Part shown: positions 8,844 through 16,941 of the stretch, piece by piece
Position numbering within the stretch: position 1 is the first letter of the stretch
Layout of the letters: each line of letters starts with the position of its first letter
Source: Chloropicon primus
Taxonomy: Eukaryota > Chlorophyta > Chloropicophyceae > Chloropicales > Chloropicaceae
DNA length: 64,000 nt
Assembly: GCA_023205875.1 (NCBI GenBank)
Contig: CP060762.1
Coordinates: 186,001 to 250,000, forward strand
Reading direction: 5' to 3'
Made by a program: the position numbers and the translations under genes
Notes under the pieces: generated by a model
What the model was told of the DNA's origin: nothing
The model's database searches: none
What the model saw: only the letters and a program-made list of their open reading frames with translations

Positions 8844-9500
8844 ATGGGGAGCGGGAAGAGGAAGAGGCCTTACTCGAGGCCGAGGAAGGGGAGCGCGGAG
8901 GAGAAGGCGGTGGAGAAGGCGGTGGAGAAGGACGAGGGGAAAAAGGAGCTGAGTGCGGAGGAAGAGCACCTCCGAGAGAGGCAGAGGAAGCTGAGAGAGA
9001 TAGCTTTGCGGGAGAGGGCCAATGGGAGGGAGTACAAGAAGGCAAAGTGGAGGCGAACGATACAGAAGACTCCGAGGAAGGACGTGAAGAGGGACAGGAA
9101 GGGCATCGTCCCTGATGTCGTCATCGTTCCAATCGCGTGGAAGGAGAGGAAGGAAGAGTGCGAGAGCATCTTCAACGCGTGCAGAGACCTTCAGAGGGGA
9201 ATGAGGAAGGCGGGGGTGCAGTGCACTCTGGACGACAACAACGAGTTCATGCCCGGGACCAAGTTCAAGTACTGGGAGCAGAGGGGCGTCAAGGTCAGAG
9301 TGGAGCTGGGCCCGAGGGATTTCAGGCAGCATTTGATCACCATAGCGACGACGAGCGTCCCCGGGAAGCTTGCGGACAAGCAGACGATCAAGCACATCTC
9401 GGAGCAGCAAGTCGCAGACCACGTGAAGCGAGTGCTCAAGACGGTCAACGAGCAAGTGGAGGCGGAAGAGAGCAAGAAGCACGTCAAGTTCGACGCATAA
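8844..9500 (+). CDS. Free class II aaRS anticodon-binding-domain protein
   Basis: A 218-residue protein. The first 90 residues are highly basic and charged. Residues about 90-170 match the anticodon-binding (HGTP_anticodon) fold of prolyl- and related tRNA synthetases: DVVIVPIAWKERKEE, CRDLQRGMRKAGVQ, TLDDNNEFMPGTKFKYWE and VKVRVELGPRDF. In ProRS the matching motif is GxKFxxWExxGVPxRxExGPRD. No catalytic synthetase core is present or nearby. A role in binding tRNA or another structured RNA is inferred. Its stop lies 23 bp from the stop of the convergent neighbour. Confidence 0.72.
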   Translation: MGSGKRKRPYSRPRKGSAEEKAVEKAVEKDEGKKELSAEEEHLRERQRKLREIALRERANGREYKKAKWRRTIQKTPRKDVKRDRKGIVPDVVIVPIAWKERKEECESIFNACRDLQRGMRKAGVQCTLDDNNEFMPGTKFKYWEQRGVKVRVELGPRDFRQHLITIATTSVPGKLADKQTIKHISEQQVADHVKRVLKTVNEQVEAEESKKHVKFDA

Positions 9501-9523
9501 TTGTACACAAAATCATTTATTAT

Positions 9524-10246
9524 TCATTCTTCTCCGCGCCGGTGGTGTCTCCTCCTCGTCCCCTTGGACGACTCACTCCCCCTGTGACTCCGGTGGTGGT
9601 GGTGGCGGTGTTTCTTGCGCTTTCTTCTTCTCTTGTGGCCATCCTCGCCGCCGTCGTTGCCCCCGCCGTCCTGGCCGTCCTCGTCGTCGTCACACAGAAG
9701 TATCTGCTGGTTTTCGTCCCCCTCGGCCCCGCCGCCCCTTATCGGTTCCCGCTCGTACTCGTGCCTGAGCTCGTACTTGCTGTCCACGCTGCTCCGCAGA
9801 GAGGGCGGGGGCGCAACTCCGTCAGCCTCTGGCCGGTCCTTCCTCAACCAGATTGGAACAGGGTTCGGATTCTTCAGAGAGCTCCCTGCCGACGTTCCCG
9901 AGCCACGCCTCTTCGAGTCCTTCTCCTTCTCCTTGTCCTGCTGCCTCTCCTTCTCCCTCTCCAGGGCAACCTTCTTCTCCGCCTCATCCAAACCCGCAGG
10001 ACGGGCGTACATGAACGACAGCGCGACCTTCCCTTCGGCAAGGGCCTTGGCGCGCTTGTCCCGATGCAGCAAGCTCGCCCTCTTCAGCTTATCACTCTCT
10101 CTCTCTAGTTCCACTGCCCTCTCCTTACTCCTCTTCTCTTCCTCCGCTGCCCTCGCCTCCGCCTCCTGGACCCTCTCCCTCGCCCTCTTCCCTCCCGTGT
10201 GCCACGACTTCCCGTTCAGGAACGAAAGCGGCCCTCCTCCCCCCAT
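9524..10246 (-). CDS. CIR_N-domain protein (CWC25/CIR1-like splicing factor)
   Basis: A 240-residue single-exon protein. The start GGGGPLSFLNGKSWHTG matches the CIR_N motif (MGGGxLxFLNKKSWHTGxxxN) of plant CWC25/CIR-type proteins. A charged coiled coil follows, then LSFMYARPAG, like the LxFMYExPPG of CIR1. The tail is extremely basic, with a run of Arg, Lys and His near the C terminus. CWC25 acts at the first step of splicing; CIR1 is a corepressor and splicing-associated factor. The sequence does not decide between them. A CTTTCGA element lies 80-115 bp upstream. Confidence 0.65.
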   Translation of the reverse strand: MGGGGPLSFLNGKSWHTGGKRARERVQEAEARAAEEEKRSKERAVELERESDKLKRASLLHRDKRAKALAEGKVALSFMYARPAGLDEAEKKVALEREKERQQDKEKEKDSKRRGSGTSAGSSLKNPNPVPIWLRKDRPEADGVAPPPSLRSSVDSKYELRHEYEREPIRGGGAEGDENQQILLCDDDEDGQDGGGNDGGEDGHKRRRKRKKHRHHHHRSHRGSESSKGTRRRHHRRGEE

Positions 10247-10325
10247 CCTCTCCCCCTCTCTCCTCCTCGGCCGTCTCTCCTCCTCCTCCTCGGCCTGTCT
10301 CTCCTCCTTCCCTTCCTCACCACTG

Positions 10326-10359
10326 GCTCGCTCCCTTCGAGTGAGGGCTCGTTCGAAAG
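10326..10359 (-). promoter_or_regulatory. CTTTCGA upstream element, minus strand
   Basis: On the minus strand CTTTCGAACGAGCCCTCAC, then TCGAAGGGAGCG, ends about 80 bp before the CIR_N gene start at 10246. Confidence 0.5.
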
Positions 10360-10507
10360 AGCAGGACAAGACGATCAAGACAATCAAGACGATCCTGTCC
10401 CTCCCACCCGCTTCCTCCCCTTCCTCCGCTCCAGCCGCGCGATGTCCTCGTCGTCCCTCCTCTCTCTCTCTCTCTCTCTCTCTCAAGCTCTGCAGACTCG
10501 AAGGAAG

Positions 10508-10732
10508 GAGCTGCGCGCGATTGATTGGTTGCTTCGGAGGGACCGGCGAGCGGCGATGACGAAGGAGTGAGCGGAGGAGGTCCAGACAGAAGGCTGCGTC
10601 ATCTCGAGAGCTTTCCATCGCTGGGTCGGTGGAAGGATTTGACCCACGGAGTGGTCGAGGGTGTCGAATTGGAGCGACGCAGTTGTCACCGAGGCAACAA
10701 CTGAGGGGCACGAAGGGGGGAAGCAGAGGGGG
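10508..10732. repeat. 225-bp duplicated divergent-promoter block, copy 2
   Basis: Second copy of the block at 8478-8702, same orientation. It ends 10 bp before the ATG of the next plus-strand gene (10743), whereas copy 1 ends 141 bp before its plus-strand gene. Confidence 0.9.
10611..10645 (+). promoter_or_regulatory. CTTTCGA-like element inside duplicated block, copy 2
   Basis: CTTTCCATCGCTGGG, then GGTGGAAGGATTTGACC, about 100 bp before the ATG at 10743. Confidence 0.4.
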
Positions 10733-10742
10733 AAGGGAGGGC

Positions 10743-11723
10743 ATGGGATTGTTCGACGACCTTCCTGAGGCTAAATCTGGGTCAAAGGGATCGGGTGATG
10801 GGCGGGTGTGTCCTGCTTCCTCCGAAGCACCACCATCTACCTTGAAAACAGAAGATGGGGAAGGGCGACACAAGAGGTCGAGGGGTGGGGAAGCACACGA
10901 GTTGGCGGGGTGTTCGCGTTCCAAGAGCGTCAGATTCGACGATGGCCCGAAGAAACCGGCCGTGAGTATAGTCCAGGCGCTGGAAAAGATCGAGAAACAC
11001 ATCAAGCGACCTGAGAAGTGCCACAAGGCGTGCAAGCTGCTGCTCACGCTCATCGAGGAGAAGCAGCTGAACAAGGACAACGCCCACAATTTCTTCCTGG
11101 CCCTTCGTGCGAGCTTGGAGGACAGACATGCATCGGCCAAGCCAGAGCTAAGGAGGATCTACCGCAAGCTGTTTCTGTCCGCGGAAGCCAATATTGGGGC
11201 CTTCAGTGACGAAGACTCGTCTTGGATTCGGGAAGCTTTTGCTCTCATCGCCATCGTGAGGAACGAGCTGTTTACGGACGACAGTTTCGTCTTCAACAAG
11301 CGGATCAATTTCGTGAAGAAGGCTTTTCTCGGCCTCGGGCAAGCAACGGTTGGGGACCAGAAGCTCGTGGAGTGGCGCATGGAGGCGCTTGTCGAGTGCC
11401 TTGAAGCCGCGGAGTCTGTCTACAAAAGTTGCTCCTGGACCAGATCGGCTACGGACTTGCTCGCTTCCGCTGCATACCAATCCATCGCCTCCCTCGACCA
11501 GCGGCAGGACCTGAAGGAGAGGTGCCTCTCGGCGTACAGGTCGATCGAGAACCTCAAAGTTGAGAGGAAAAGGTCGGGTGGACCCTCCTTTGGGGAAAAG
11601 GAGGAAGGGGAGAACACGTTTGACGCCGCGGTCGGAGACTGGAAGAGCAAGGAGGGGGTCAGCAAGAGGTCGGGTCAGGGTGGGGGCGAGTCTTGGAGAG
11701 GAACCTCAAGCACTCTTGGTTAG
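10743..11723 (+). CDS. Unknown helical protein
   Basis: A 326-residue single-exon protein that I do not recognise. It starts MGLFDDLPEAKSG; a basic, disordered region runs to about residue 65. A helix-rich part follows (about 75-260): SIVQALEKIEKHIKRPEKC, LLLTLIEEKQLNKDNAH, SWIREAFALIAIVRNEL, FVFNKRINFVKKAFLGLG. The tail is Gly/Ser/Lys rich. It has no signal peptide and no membrane segment, so it is probably cytosolic or nuclear. The ATG at 10743 is the first in frame (the frame continues upstream only through a GTG inside the duplicated block). The helical arrangement could be HEAT- or TPR-like; that is a guess. Confidence 0.6.
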   Translation: MGLFDDLPEAKSGSKGSGDGRVCPASSEAPPSTLKTEDGEGRHKRSRGGEAHELAGCSRSKSVRFDDGPKKPAVSIVQALEKIEKHIKRPEKCHKACKLLLTLIEEKQLNKDNAHNFFLALRASLEDRHASAKPELRRIYRKLFLSAEANIGAFSDEDSSWIREAFALIAIVRNELFTDDSFVFNKRINFVKKAFLGLGQATVGDQKLVEWRMEALVECLEAAESVYKSCSWTRSATDLLASAAYQSIASLDQRQDLKERCLSAYRSIENLKVERKRSGGPSFGEKEEGENTFDAAVGDWKSKEGVSKRSGQGGGESWRGTSSTLG

Positions 11724-12120
11724 GTAAATCGAATTTCCTCCCACTTGTTTAAGATAATCTATCGATCACCAGGACCGTTTTCACATTACACATTCAGTTT
11801 AGCATATTTAGAATCCTAGTGTGATCGCTCACACTCATGACGCTACCCGCAGAGCTTCGCTATAGCTAGGCTTGCTCTGCGTCTACATGCTGTACCATCA
11901 TCGTGATTCATACGATACCATCACGCAGGGGTAACCCCCATCAGGTACCTTCGATTGTAATCTGCGGCCCTCCCCCACCATCCTCCTCTCCTCCGATTGA
12001 TTTGAATCGTCAGACAGATTTTCAAGGAAAGGAAAGGAGCGGAGCAAGACGACCGGAGCGCGGCGGGGAGGACACGAAGACGAGGACGAGGACCGAGGCG
12101 AAGACGAGGACGAGGACATC
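11724..12120. other. Intergenic before TXNDC9
   Basis: A 397-bp spacer between two plus-strand genes. A weak CTTCGATTG motif occurs near 11949. A GACGAGGACGAG repeat just before the TXNDC9 start resembles coding sequence but is 5' UTR. No gene is seen. Confidence 0.45.
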
Positions 12121-13103
12121 ATGGCGCACCAACTCATCCAGCAGCAGCTGGAGTCCAACCTTCTCAACATCGCCAACACCATCGAGCAAAGTTTGGACGA
12201 TGAGATGCACAGGTACGTCGTCGTGAGATGAAACCTTCAAACGAGGGGGAGAGAGGAGCTGGCGCAACAAGGCGAGCGTCGGAGTGAGCTGCTCAGGGTG
12301 TCGTCTCGCGTGTGGGTTTTCTTTTCCCTTGTCTTCGTTCGTCATGGTTTGTTTTTCTTTTCCTGATGGTCTTTGCTTTGGATCTGCTTGTGCTTGTGCT
12401 TAGGCTTGATAATATGGGGGAGGAGGACTTGGACCGCTTGCGCGAGCAGAGACTGTTGGCCTTGAAGAAGCAGCAGAAGAAGCGCCAGGAGTGGATCAGG
12501 AAGGGCCACGGAGAGTATCGCGAAGTGGAGGAGAAGGAGTTCTTCAACGAGATGAAGGTGAGTCATCCAAACGTTTTGAACTGGAAGGCACTGGAGCCGG
12601 GGCACTTGCTTACTTGCCGCACTGCTCTGCGCTGCTCTTTGCGCCCTCTTTGGCCTTTCTTCCTCTCGAAACAAAAAATGAAATAACAGGGAGAAGATCG
12701 CATGGTGTGCCACTTTTACCGCAACAACTGGCCCTGCGAAGTGATGGACAAGCACCTGAAGATCTTGAGCACGAAGCACTTGGAGACGAAGTTTGTGAAG
12801 CTGAACGCGGAGAAGGCCCCCTTCCTCACCGACAGGCTGAAGATCTGGATGCTTCCCACCCTGGCCCTGATCAAGAACGAGAAGACGACTGACTATGTGG
12901 TTGGATTCGACGAGTTGGGCGGTGTGGACGACTTCCAGACAGAGACTCTGGCGATGAGGCTAGTGGCCGGAGGCATCATCTTTGAAAGTGACGACTATAA
13001 GCCACAGGCGGCGTCCGAAGGGCCAGCCAGGTCCATCAGGTCGGCGACCGACTTTAGGAACTACAAGAAGACCGAAAGTGATGAGGACAGTGATTTTGAC
13101 TAG
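12121..13103 (+). CDS. TXNDC9: Thioredoxin domain-containing protein 9 (phosducin-like)
   Basis: Three exons: 12121-12212, 12404-12557 and 12690-13103, all with clear GT-AG borders, giving 219 residues. The N-terminal coiled coil is ESNLLNIANTIEQSLDDEMH followed by RLDNMGEEDLDRLREQR. The thioredoxin fold includes VCHFYRNNWPCEVMDKHL, KFVKLNAEKAPFL and LPTLALIKNEKTTDYVVG. In place of the CxxC redox pair only the WPC cysteine remains, as in TXNDC9/APACD. The family modulates the chaperonin CCT and tubulin/actin folding. The acidic C terminus is typical. A TGTAA signal sits at 13114-13118, 11 bp after the stop. Confidence 0.93.
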
Positions 13104-13181
13104 GCGTCATCAATGTAATTTTATTTTCATGGCTACATTTCGTATCGCGTGGGGCCTTTCCTTGGCCTTCGCCCTAGGCTG

Positions 13182-14522
13182 CTACCGGCTCTCGTGCATC
13201 GACTGAGGGCCCTTCCTCTTCGTCGCCATGGCCTTCACCATCATCCGAAGCTTAGAGCTCACCTCAGATTCTAGACCCTTGGCCCGTGCCTCCAGGGCTG
13301 TTCTGTATTCCTGGTGGATCTCCCCGATGGCGGCCGCGTAGGCCGTCTCGAGGTGTTCCTCCTTCGTCTGCAACTCGCCAAGAACTTGCCTCAACATCTG
13401 AAGCTTCGAGTCTATCACGGCCCTGAACTCCCGAATCTCCCCAACCTTTCTCTCCTTCTCCTCCATGAAATTCCTTATCTTGCCCTCCAAGGACCTCGAC
13501 AGCTCCCTCTCGTAGTCCTCGAGCTTCTCTTTGGCTTGCCGCTTCAAAGCCTTCTGACTCGCCACAAGCTCGAGCTGCATCTTGCTCTCTTCGACCTTCT
13601 GAAGCTCCCTCCTCAATAGCATGGACTTCTTCTCCAGCTCCTCTTCTTCCCTCCTGTAGTACGCGGCGCCAGAATCTTCCACATCGATGCCGCCGTTGCC
13701 AATCCTGTTCAGTGGCAGCGACCCAAGAGGGTGGGAAGGCGGCGCTGAGCTGGGCTGAGGGGCGTCCAACTCATCCCCGTCCGTCAATGCTCTGTCGAAG
13801 ACGGCTCTGATGTCCGCGGCAAAACTAGAGTAGAGGTCCTCCGATGTCTGAGGAGCATCGTTCCACAGTCTCCCTTGAGAGAAAGGGGAAATTCTTGGGC
13901 CGACTGGATCTTCCTTGCTGCTGGATCGGGCGACCTCCGACCTGCCAGGCTTGCCCCTGGCCTGCCTCCCGCTTCGGGAGGAGTCAGAACCGTTCTCATC
14001 TCCCTGAAAACGCACTTGCTTCACCCTGCGCTTTTGCTCCTGGGCCCTTTTCCCCTTGGGATTGTCCTCCTGCTTCCTCTCCCTCCCCTTGGCACTCCTT
14101 CGCTTGCTCCTGTCCCTGTCCTTCAAGCTTTGCATGGCTTGCTGCCGCCTCTGGGAGCTCCTTGGTCTCCCGCTCGGTGGAACATCCCAAGCCCCTCCTT
14201 TCTCCAACCCGCCTTGGACATTCTCCTTTACCTGTTGTTGGAAGCCCTGCTGATGGTGTCCCCTGGGAAGTGGGTCATCCATGTCACGAGGAGCACCACT
14301 GACCCCAACACCGTTCGAGTCCCCTTCCTTCCCCTTGCCCTTGCTCAGGGAGGATATGGTGGGTTGGAGGTAAGTGGGAACACTATGAGGATGAGGTTCC
14401 AACTCCACCTTTCTGTCACATTCTTTGGTGTTCTCGGTGGGTTGACGGTAAACTTCCAGGTCACTCAAGGTCTCTGACTCGGACAGAGAGTCCCCTTCCT
14501 CTTCATAGGACACGTACCGCAT
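13182..14522 (-). CDS. Unknown protein with C-terminal coiled coil
   Basis: A 446-residue protein that I do not recognise. The first 280 residues are polar, disordered and basic. From about 290 to the end runs a long coiled coil: YYRREEEELEKKSMLLRREL, LEDYERELSRSLEGKIRNF, FRAVIDSKLQMLRQVLGELQ, HQEYRTALEARAKGLESEV. It carries no signal peptide. The start at 14522 is the first ATG in frame. A further upstream exon cannot be excluded, because the sequence before the ATG is pyrimidine-rich. It converges with TXNDC9 (78-bp gap). Confidence 0.6.
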   Translation of the reverse strand: MRYVSYEEEGDSLSESETLSDLEVYRQPTENTKECDRKVELEPHPHSVPTYLQPTISSLSKGKGKEGDSNGVGVSGAPRDMDDPLPRGHHQQGFQQQVKENVQGGLEKGGAWDVPPSGRPRSSQRRQQAMQSLKDRDRSKRRSAKGRERKQEDNPKGKRAQEQKRRVKQVRFQGDENGSDSSRSGRQARGKPGRSEVARSSSKEDPVGPRISPFSQGRLWNDAPQTSEDLYSSFAADIRAVFDRALTDGDELDAPQPSSAPPSHPLGSLPLNRIGNGGIDVEDSGAAYYRREEEELEKKSMLLRRELQKVEESKMQLELVASQKALKRQAKEKLEDYERELSRSLEGKIRNFMEEKERKVGEIREFRAVIDSKLQMLRQVLGELQTKEEHLETAYAAAIGEIHQEYRTALEARAKGLESEVSSKLRMMVKAMATKRKGPQSMHESR

Positions 14523-14751
14523 TGGGACAGACAACAAGACTCCGCCTTGGTTCCTATCTTGGCCACTGACCTTTTTCCCGCGAAAAAGCCAGGAGCTAGA
14601 GCTTGGAAGACAGGTGGTGAGAGCAAGGTTTTAGCAAGCTCGCAGAGCGGCGACCAGGGTGGTTAGGGCACGAGGGAGAGGGAAGGGGTGGGACACCCGG
14701 GAGGGATCGTCTCTTCACCTTTTTTCAGTGGTCGCTCGAAGGAAGAGGCGT

Positions 14752-15052
14752 GACAGAGGAGAGGCTCTCGAGTCTGGCCTGGTGACGGAGGAGGAGTACG
14801 CCGAAGCCGTGCAGGAGGCCCAGCAAGTCACCGGGGAAGAAGAAGGAGATCGCGAACTACAACGAGGCGTTGAGCATCATCTTTGCGGACGCATCTCTTA
14901 TGCTGAGCGACAAGGAACAATGCATTGTGAAGAGAGAATACCTGGAAGAGGTCGGGCTCTGCAAAGCTCCGCGTCCTCCGTCGTCGAAGAGAAGACGAAG
15001 CAAGACAGCTCCATCGTCAAGGTCAAGCAGGAAGAGTGAGGAGGGAGAGTGA
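14752..15052 (+). pseudogene. Possible broken or unresolved small gene
   Basis: Two overlapping plus-strand frames look protein-like. Frame one reads ALESGLVTEEEYAEAVQEAQ around 14760-14827. Frame two reads KKKEIANYNEALSIIFADAS, then MLSDKEQCIVKREYLEEVGL, from about 14837 to a stop at 15052. Neither has an ATG upstream; the first ATG in frame two is 14900 (50 residues). A short intron, a frameshift or an assembly error would each explain this. I do not recognise the family. If intact, only the 14900-15052 part is translatable from an ATG. Confidence 0.3.
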
Positions 15053-15404
15053 CTTTAGGGCAGAGCAAGCAAGCTGTATAAGCAAAATGTAGCTACAAAT
15101 GTCACCACTCTTCAGTGTCTTTGCCCTGACAAGTCTTTCCTCCTCAACATCATCCTTGCCCCGACACGAGACCGCCGCGTACGTTACAAAGCAAGGAAGC
15201 GGAATTCAACTCAATTCATTTCTTGACCCATCGAAAGCAGTGGAGAGCAAGCAAGAGTCCCTCCTTGTATCACAGTTTCTCTGGCCCCTTCCTTTCTTTC
15301 CCCTCTTGCCCTTGTCCATCATCCCTCCATCCTCCTGGTTCGCCAGGAGTCCCCTCCTGAGGATTTGGGGATGAGATCGAGAAGTTTGAAAATAAAAAAC
15401 GTGT

Positions 15405-15563
15405 GGAGGTTAACGCTCGGGCACGTCGCACGAGAGGGAAGGGAAGGTGTTTTTGTCGAGGACTTTGTGCACGGACGGGGACGGCGAAGGGGAGGAGGTG
15501 TTGAAAGAACGGAAGCGCTTCTCAAGGGCTTTCGATTGATACCTCGGCTGAAGGTTTTTGGCG
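15405..15563. repeat. Dispersed repeat R1, copy at 15.4 kb
   Basis: The sequence from GTTAACGC through TTGTCGAGGACTTTGTGC, ACGGACGGGGACGGCGAAGG and GTTGAAAGAACGGAAGCGC to a CTTTCGA element matches 25162-25328 almost base for base. A more diverged copy is at 34930-35060. Confidence 0.8.
15529..15562 (+). promoter_or_regulatory. CTTTCGA element at end of R1 repeat
   Basis: CTTTCGATTGATACCTCGG, then CTGAAGGTTTTTGGC, about 320 bp before the start at 15878. Confidence 0.5.
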
Positions 15564-15705
15564 CACGGAGTCCAAGGGCGAAGGGGAAAGAAACGAACGG
15601 TCGAGAGGAGAAGAACCACGATCGTTCGTTCGTGGCGAGGGAGAAAGAAAGAGGAAGGTGGAGGAAGGGCGCGAAGTCGTACTGTTCGAAAGAACATCCC
15701 AAGGG

Positions 15706-15739
15706 CTTTCGATCGATACCTCGGCTGAAGGTTTTGACA
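15706..15739 (+). promoter_or_regulatory. CTTTCGA upstream element
   Basis: CTTTCGATCGATACCTCGG, then CTGAAGGTTTTGAC, about 140-170 bp before the ATG at 15878. A second, palindromic TTCGAAAGAA lies just upstream at about 15685. Confidence 0.5.
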
Positions 15740-15877
15740 AAAAGAGTGGTCCCTCGCGCTCCTTTGAGGTTAGAGGATCTCAGAAGTTTGTTTGTGAGCT
15801 CGGTTCGTGAAGAGGAAGAGGAGGGAAGTCTTTGAGGACCCCTGCTGGAGCAGTGCAGTGTTTGTGTTTGTGTGGCG

Positions 15878-16768
15878 ATGAGGCGTCCCACGAGACAAAG
15901 TGGCAGAATACGCACCAGGTCGACGACGGGGACGACAGCGGCGACGGCCGCCGACGCCGGCGGTGGTGGTGCTGACAAGGGAGGGTTACCCCCAGGTGTC
16001 ATGGCGATGGACATGGACGCAGAGTGTTTGCAGAGCTTCGTGACGGGTTCTACCACCACCACCGAAGAGGAGCGTGGCAGTGAGGAGGATATTGGTGGTG
16101 CGGGTTCGTCCTTGCAACCTGAGTCAGAGTCAGCGCAGGTGCTGATGACTATGATGAGAGACAACGCACGTCCTACCAAGACCCCCAAGAGAAAGAGTAG
16201 GCTTCGTGATATCGTCCATCGCGTTCTTCAAGATGCGGGAAGGAGTTTACGACCCAAAGAGATCCTTCGCCGGATCCAGGCCAAGAAGTTGTTTGTGTTC
16301 AAGAAGAGAGATGGCTCTGTTTCTACTGATGATGAGGCAATGCGCGCCACTGTCAGCGGTGCTTGTAGACATAGCCCCTGCATTGTTCGCACTGCGTACG
16401 GAATATATGCCGTTGCCAAGGAATCCTTGAATGGGTCCAATGCTCAAGATGTGAAAGCACCCTCACCGCTTCGGGATGCCATCTATCGCGTTCTTCAAGA
16501 TGCGGGAGGGAGCTTGCGCACCCAAGACATCTTTGCCCGTATCAAGGCCAAGAAGTTACATGTGTTCAGGCGTCGGGATGGTTCTGTTTCTACTGATATC
16601 AAGAAAATGCGAGCCAGTGTCACCGTTACTTGTTCAAAGTGCCCCCGCGTTGTTCGCATTGAACGCGGACTATATGCCATTTCCAAGGAATACTTGAATG
16701 GGTCCACCGCTGACAAGCTGAGTGAGGAGGATTCTAACGACAACAGCAACAGCTCGATCGAATCTTGA
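15878..16768 (+). CDS. Twin HARE-HTH-like winged-helix protein
   Basis: A 296-residue protein. After a disordered, basic start, two domains of about 75 residues lie in tandem (about 107-187 and 196-275). Each reads LRDxxxRVLQDAGxSLRxxxI, AKKLxVFxxRDGSVSTD, then VRxxxGxYAxxKExLNGS. This pattern fits the HARE-HTH/winged-helix fold, which binds DNA and links chromatin proteins (HB1, ASXL) to DNA. The assignment rests on pattern only. The two DNA copies (offset 267 bp) are still very similar, so the duplication looks recent. The ATG at 15878 is the first in frame. A TGTAA signal is at 16907-16911. Confidence 0.55.
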   Translation: MRRPTRQSGRIRTRSTTGTTAATAADAGGGGADKGGLPPGVMAMDMDAECLQSFVTGSTTTTEEERGSEEDIGGAGSSLQPESESAQVLMTMMRDNARPTKTPKRKSRLRDIVHRVLQDAGRSLRPKEILRRIQAKKLFVFKKRDGSVSTDDEAMRATVSGACRHSPCIVRTAYGIYAVAKESLNGSNAQDVKAPSPLRDAIYRVLQDAGGSLRTQDIFARIKAKKLHVFRRRDGSVSTDIKKMRASVTVTCSKCPRVVRIERGLYAISKEYLNGSTADKLSEEDSNDNSNSSIES

Positions 16769-16941
16769 ATGCTGTGAAGGCTGGGTAGAGCAGGACAAGA
16801 CAAGAAATGTGCAGGCGTTTGGTGATGAACGGAATGGGGGGGGGAGAGAGTGTTCACCGCTGGCCGAAGGAGGCCCATCGTCACTGGATTAACCAAAGTA
16901 CTAATATGTAATTTTATAGCTTGCGTTTCAAGGCGTTTCGA

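Larger units (their letters stand above)
10247..10742. other. Divergent promoter region with second duplicated block
   Basis: A 496-bp spacer with a minus-strand CTTTCGA element (10326-10359), a CT microsatellite near 10459-10492, and copy 2 of the 225-bp block. Open frames crossing it are shadows of the repeat. Confidence 0.55.
14523..15877. other. Long spacer with possible small gene and repeats
   Basis: The first third (14650-15055) has protein-like frames described separately. The rest (15056-15877) holds a dispersed repeat copy (15405-15563), two CTTTCGA elements and pyrimidine-rich stretches. An open frame over 15365-15835 is produced by the repeat and matches no family. Confidence 0.45.

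Noticed and set aside
15365-15835. 156-codon open frame upstream of the twin winged-helix gene
   Set aside because: It is read through repeat R1 and two CTTTCGA elements; the same peptide pattern appears wherever the repeat occurs. No family match.
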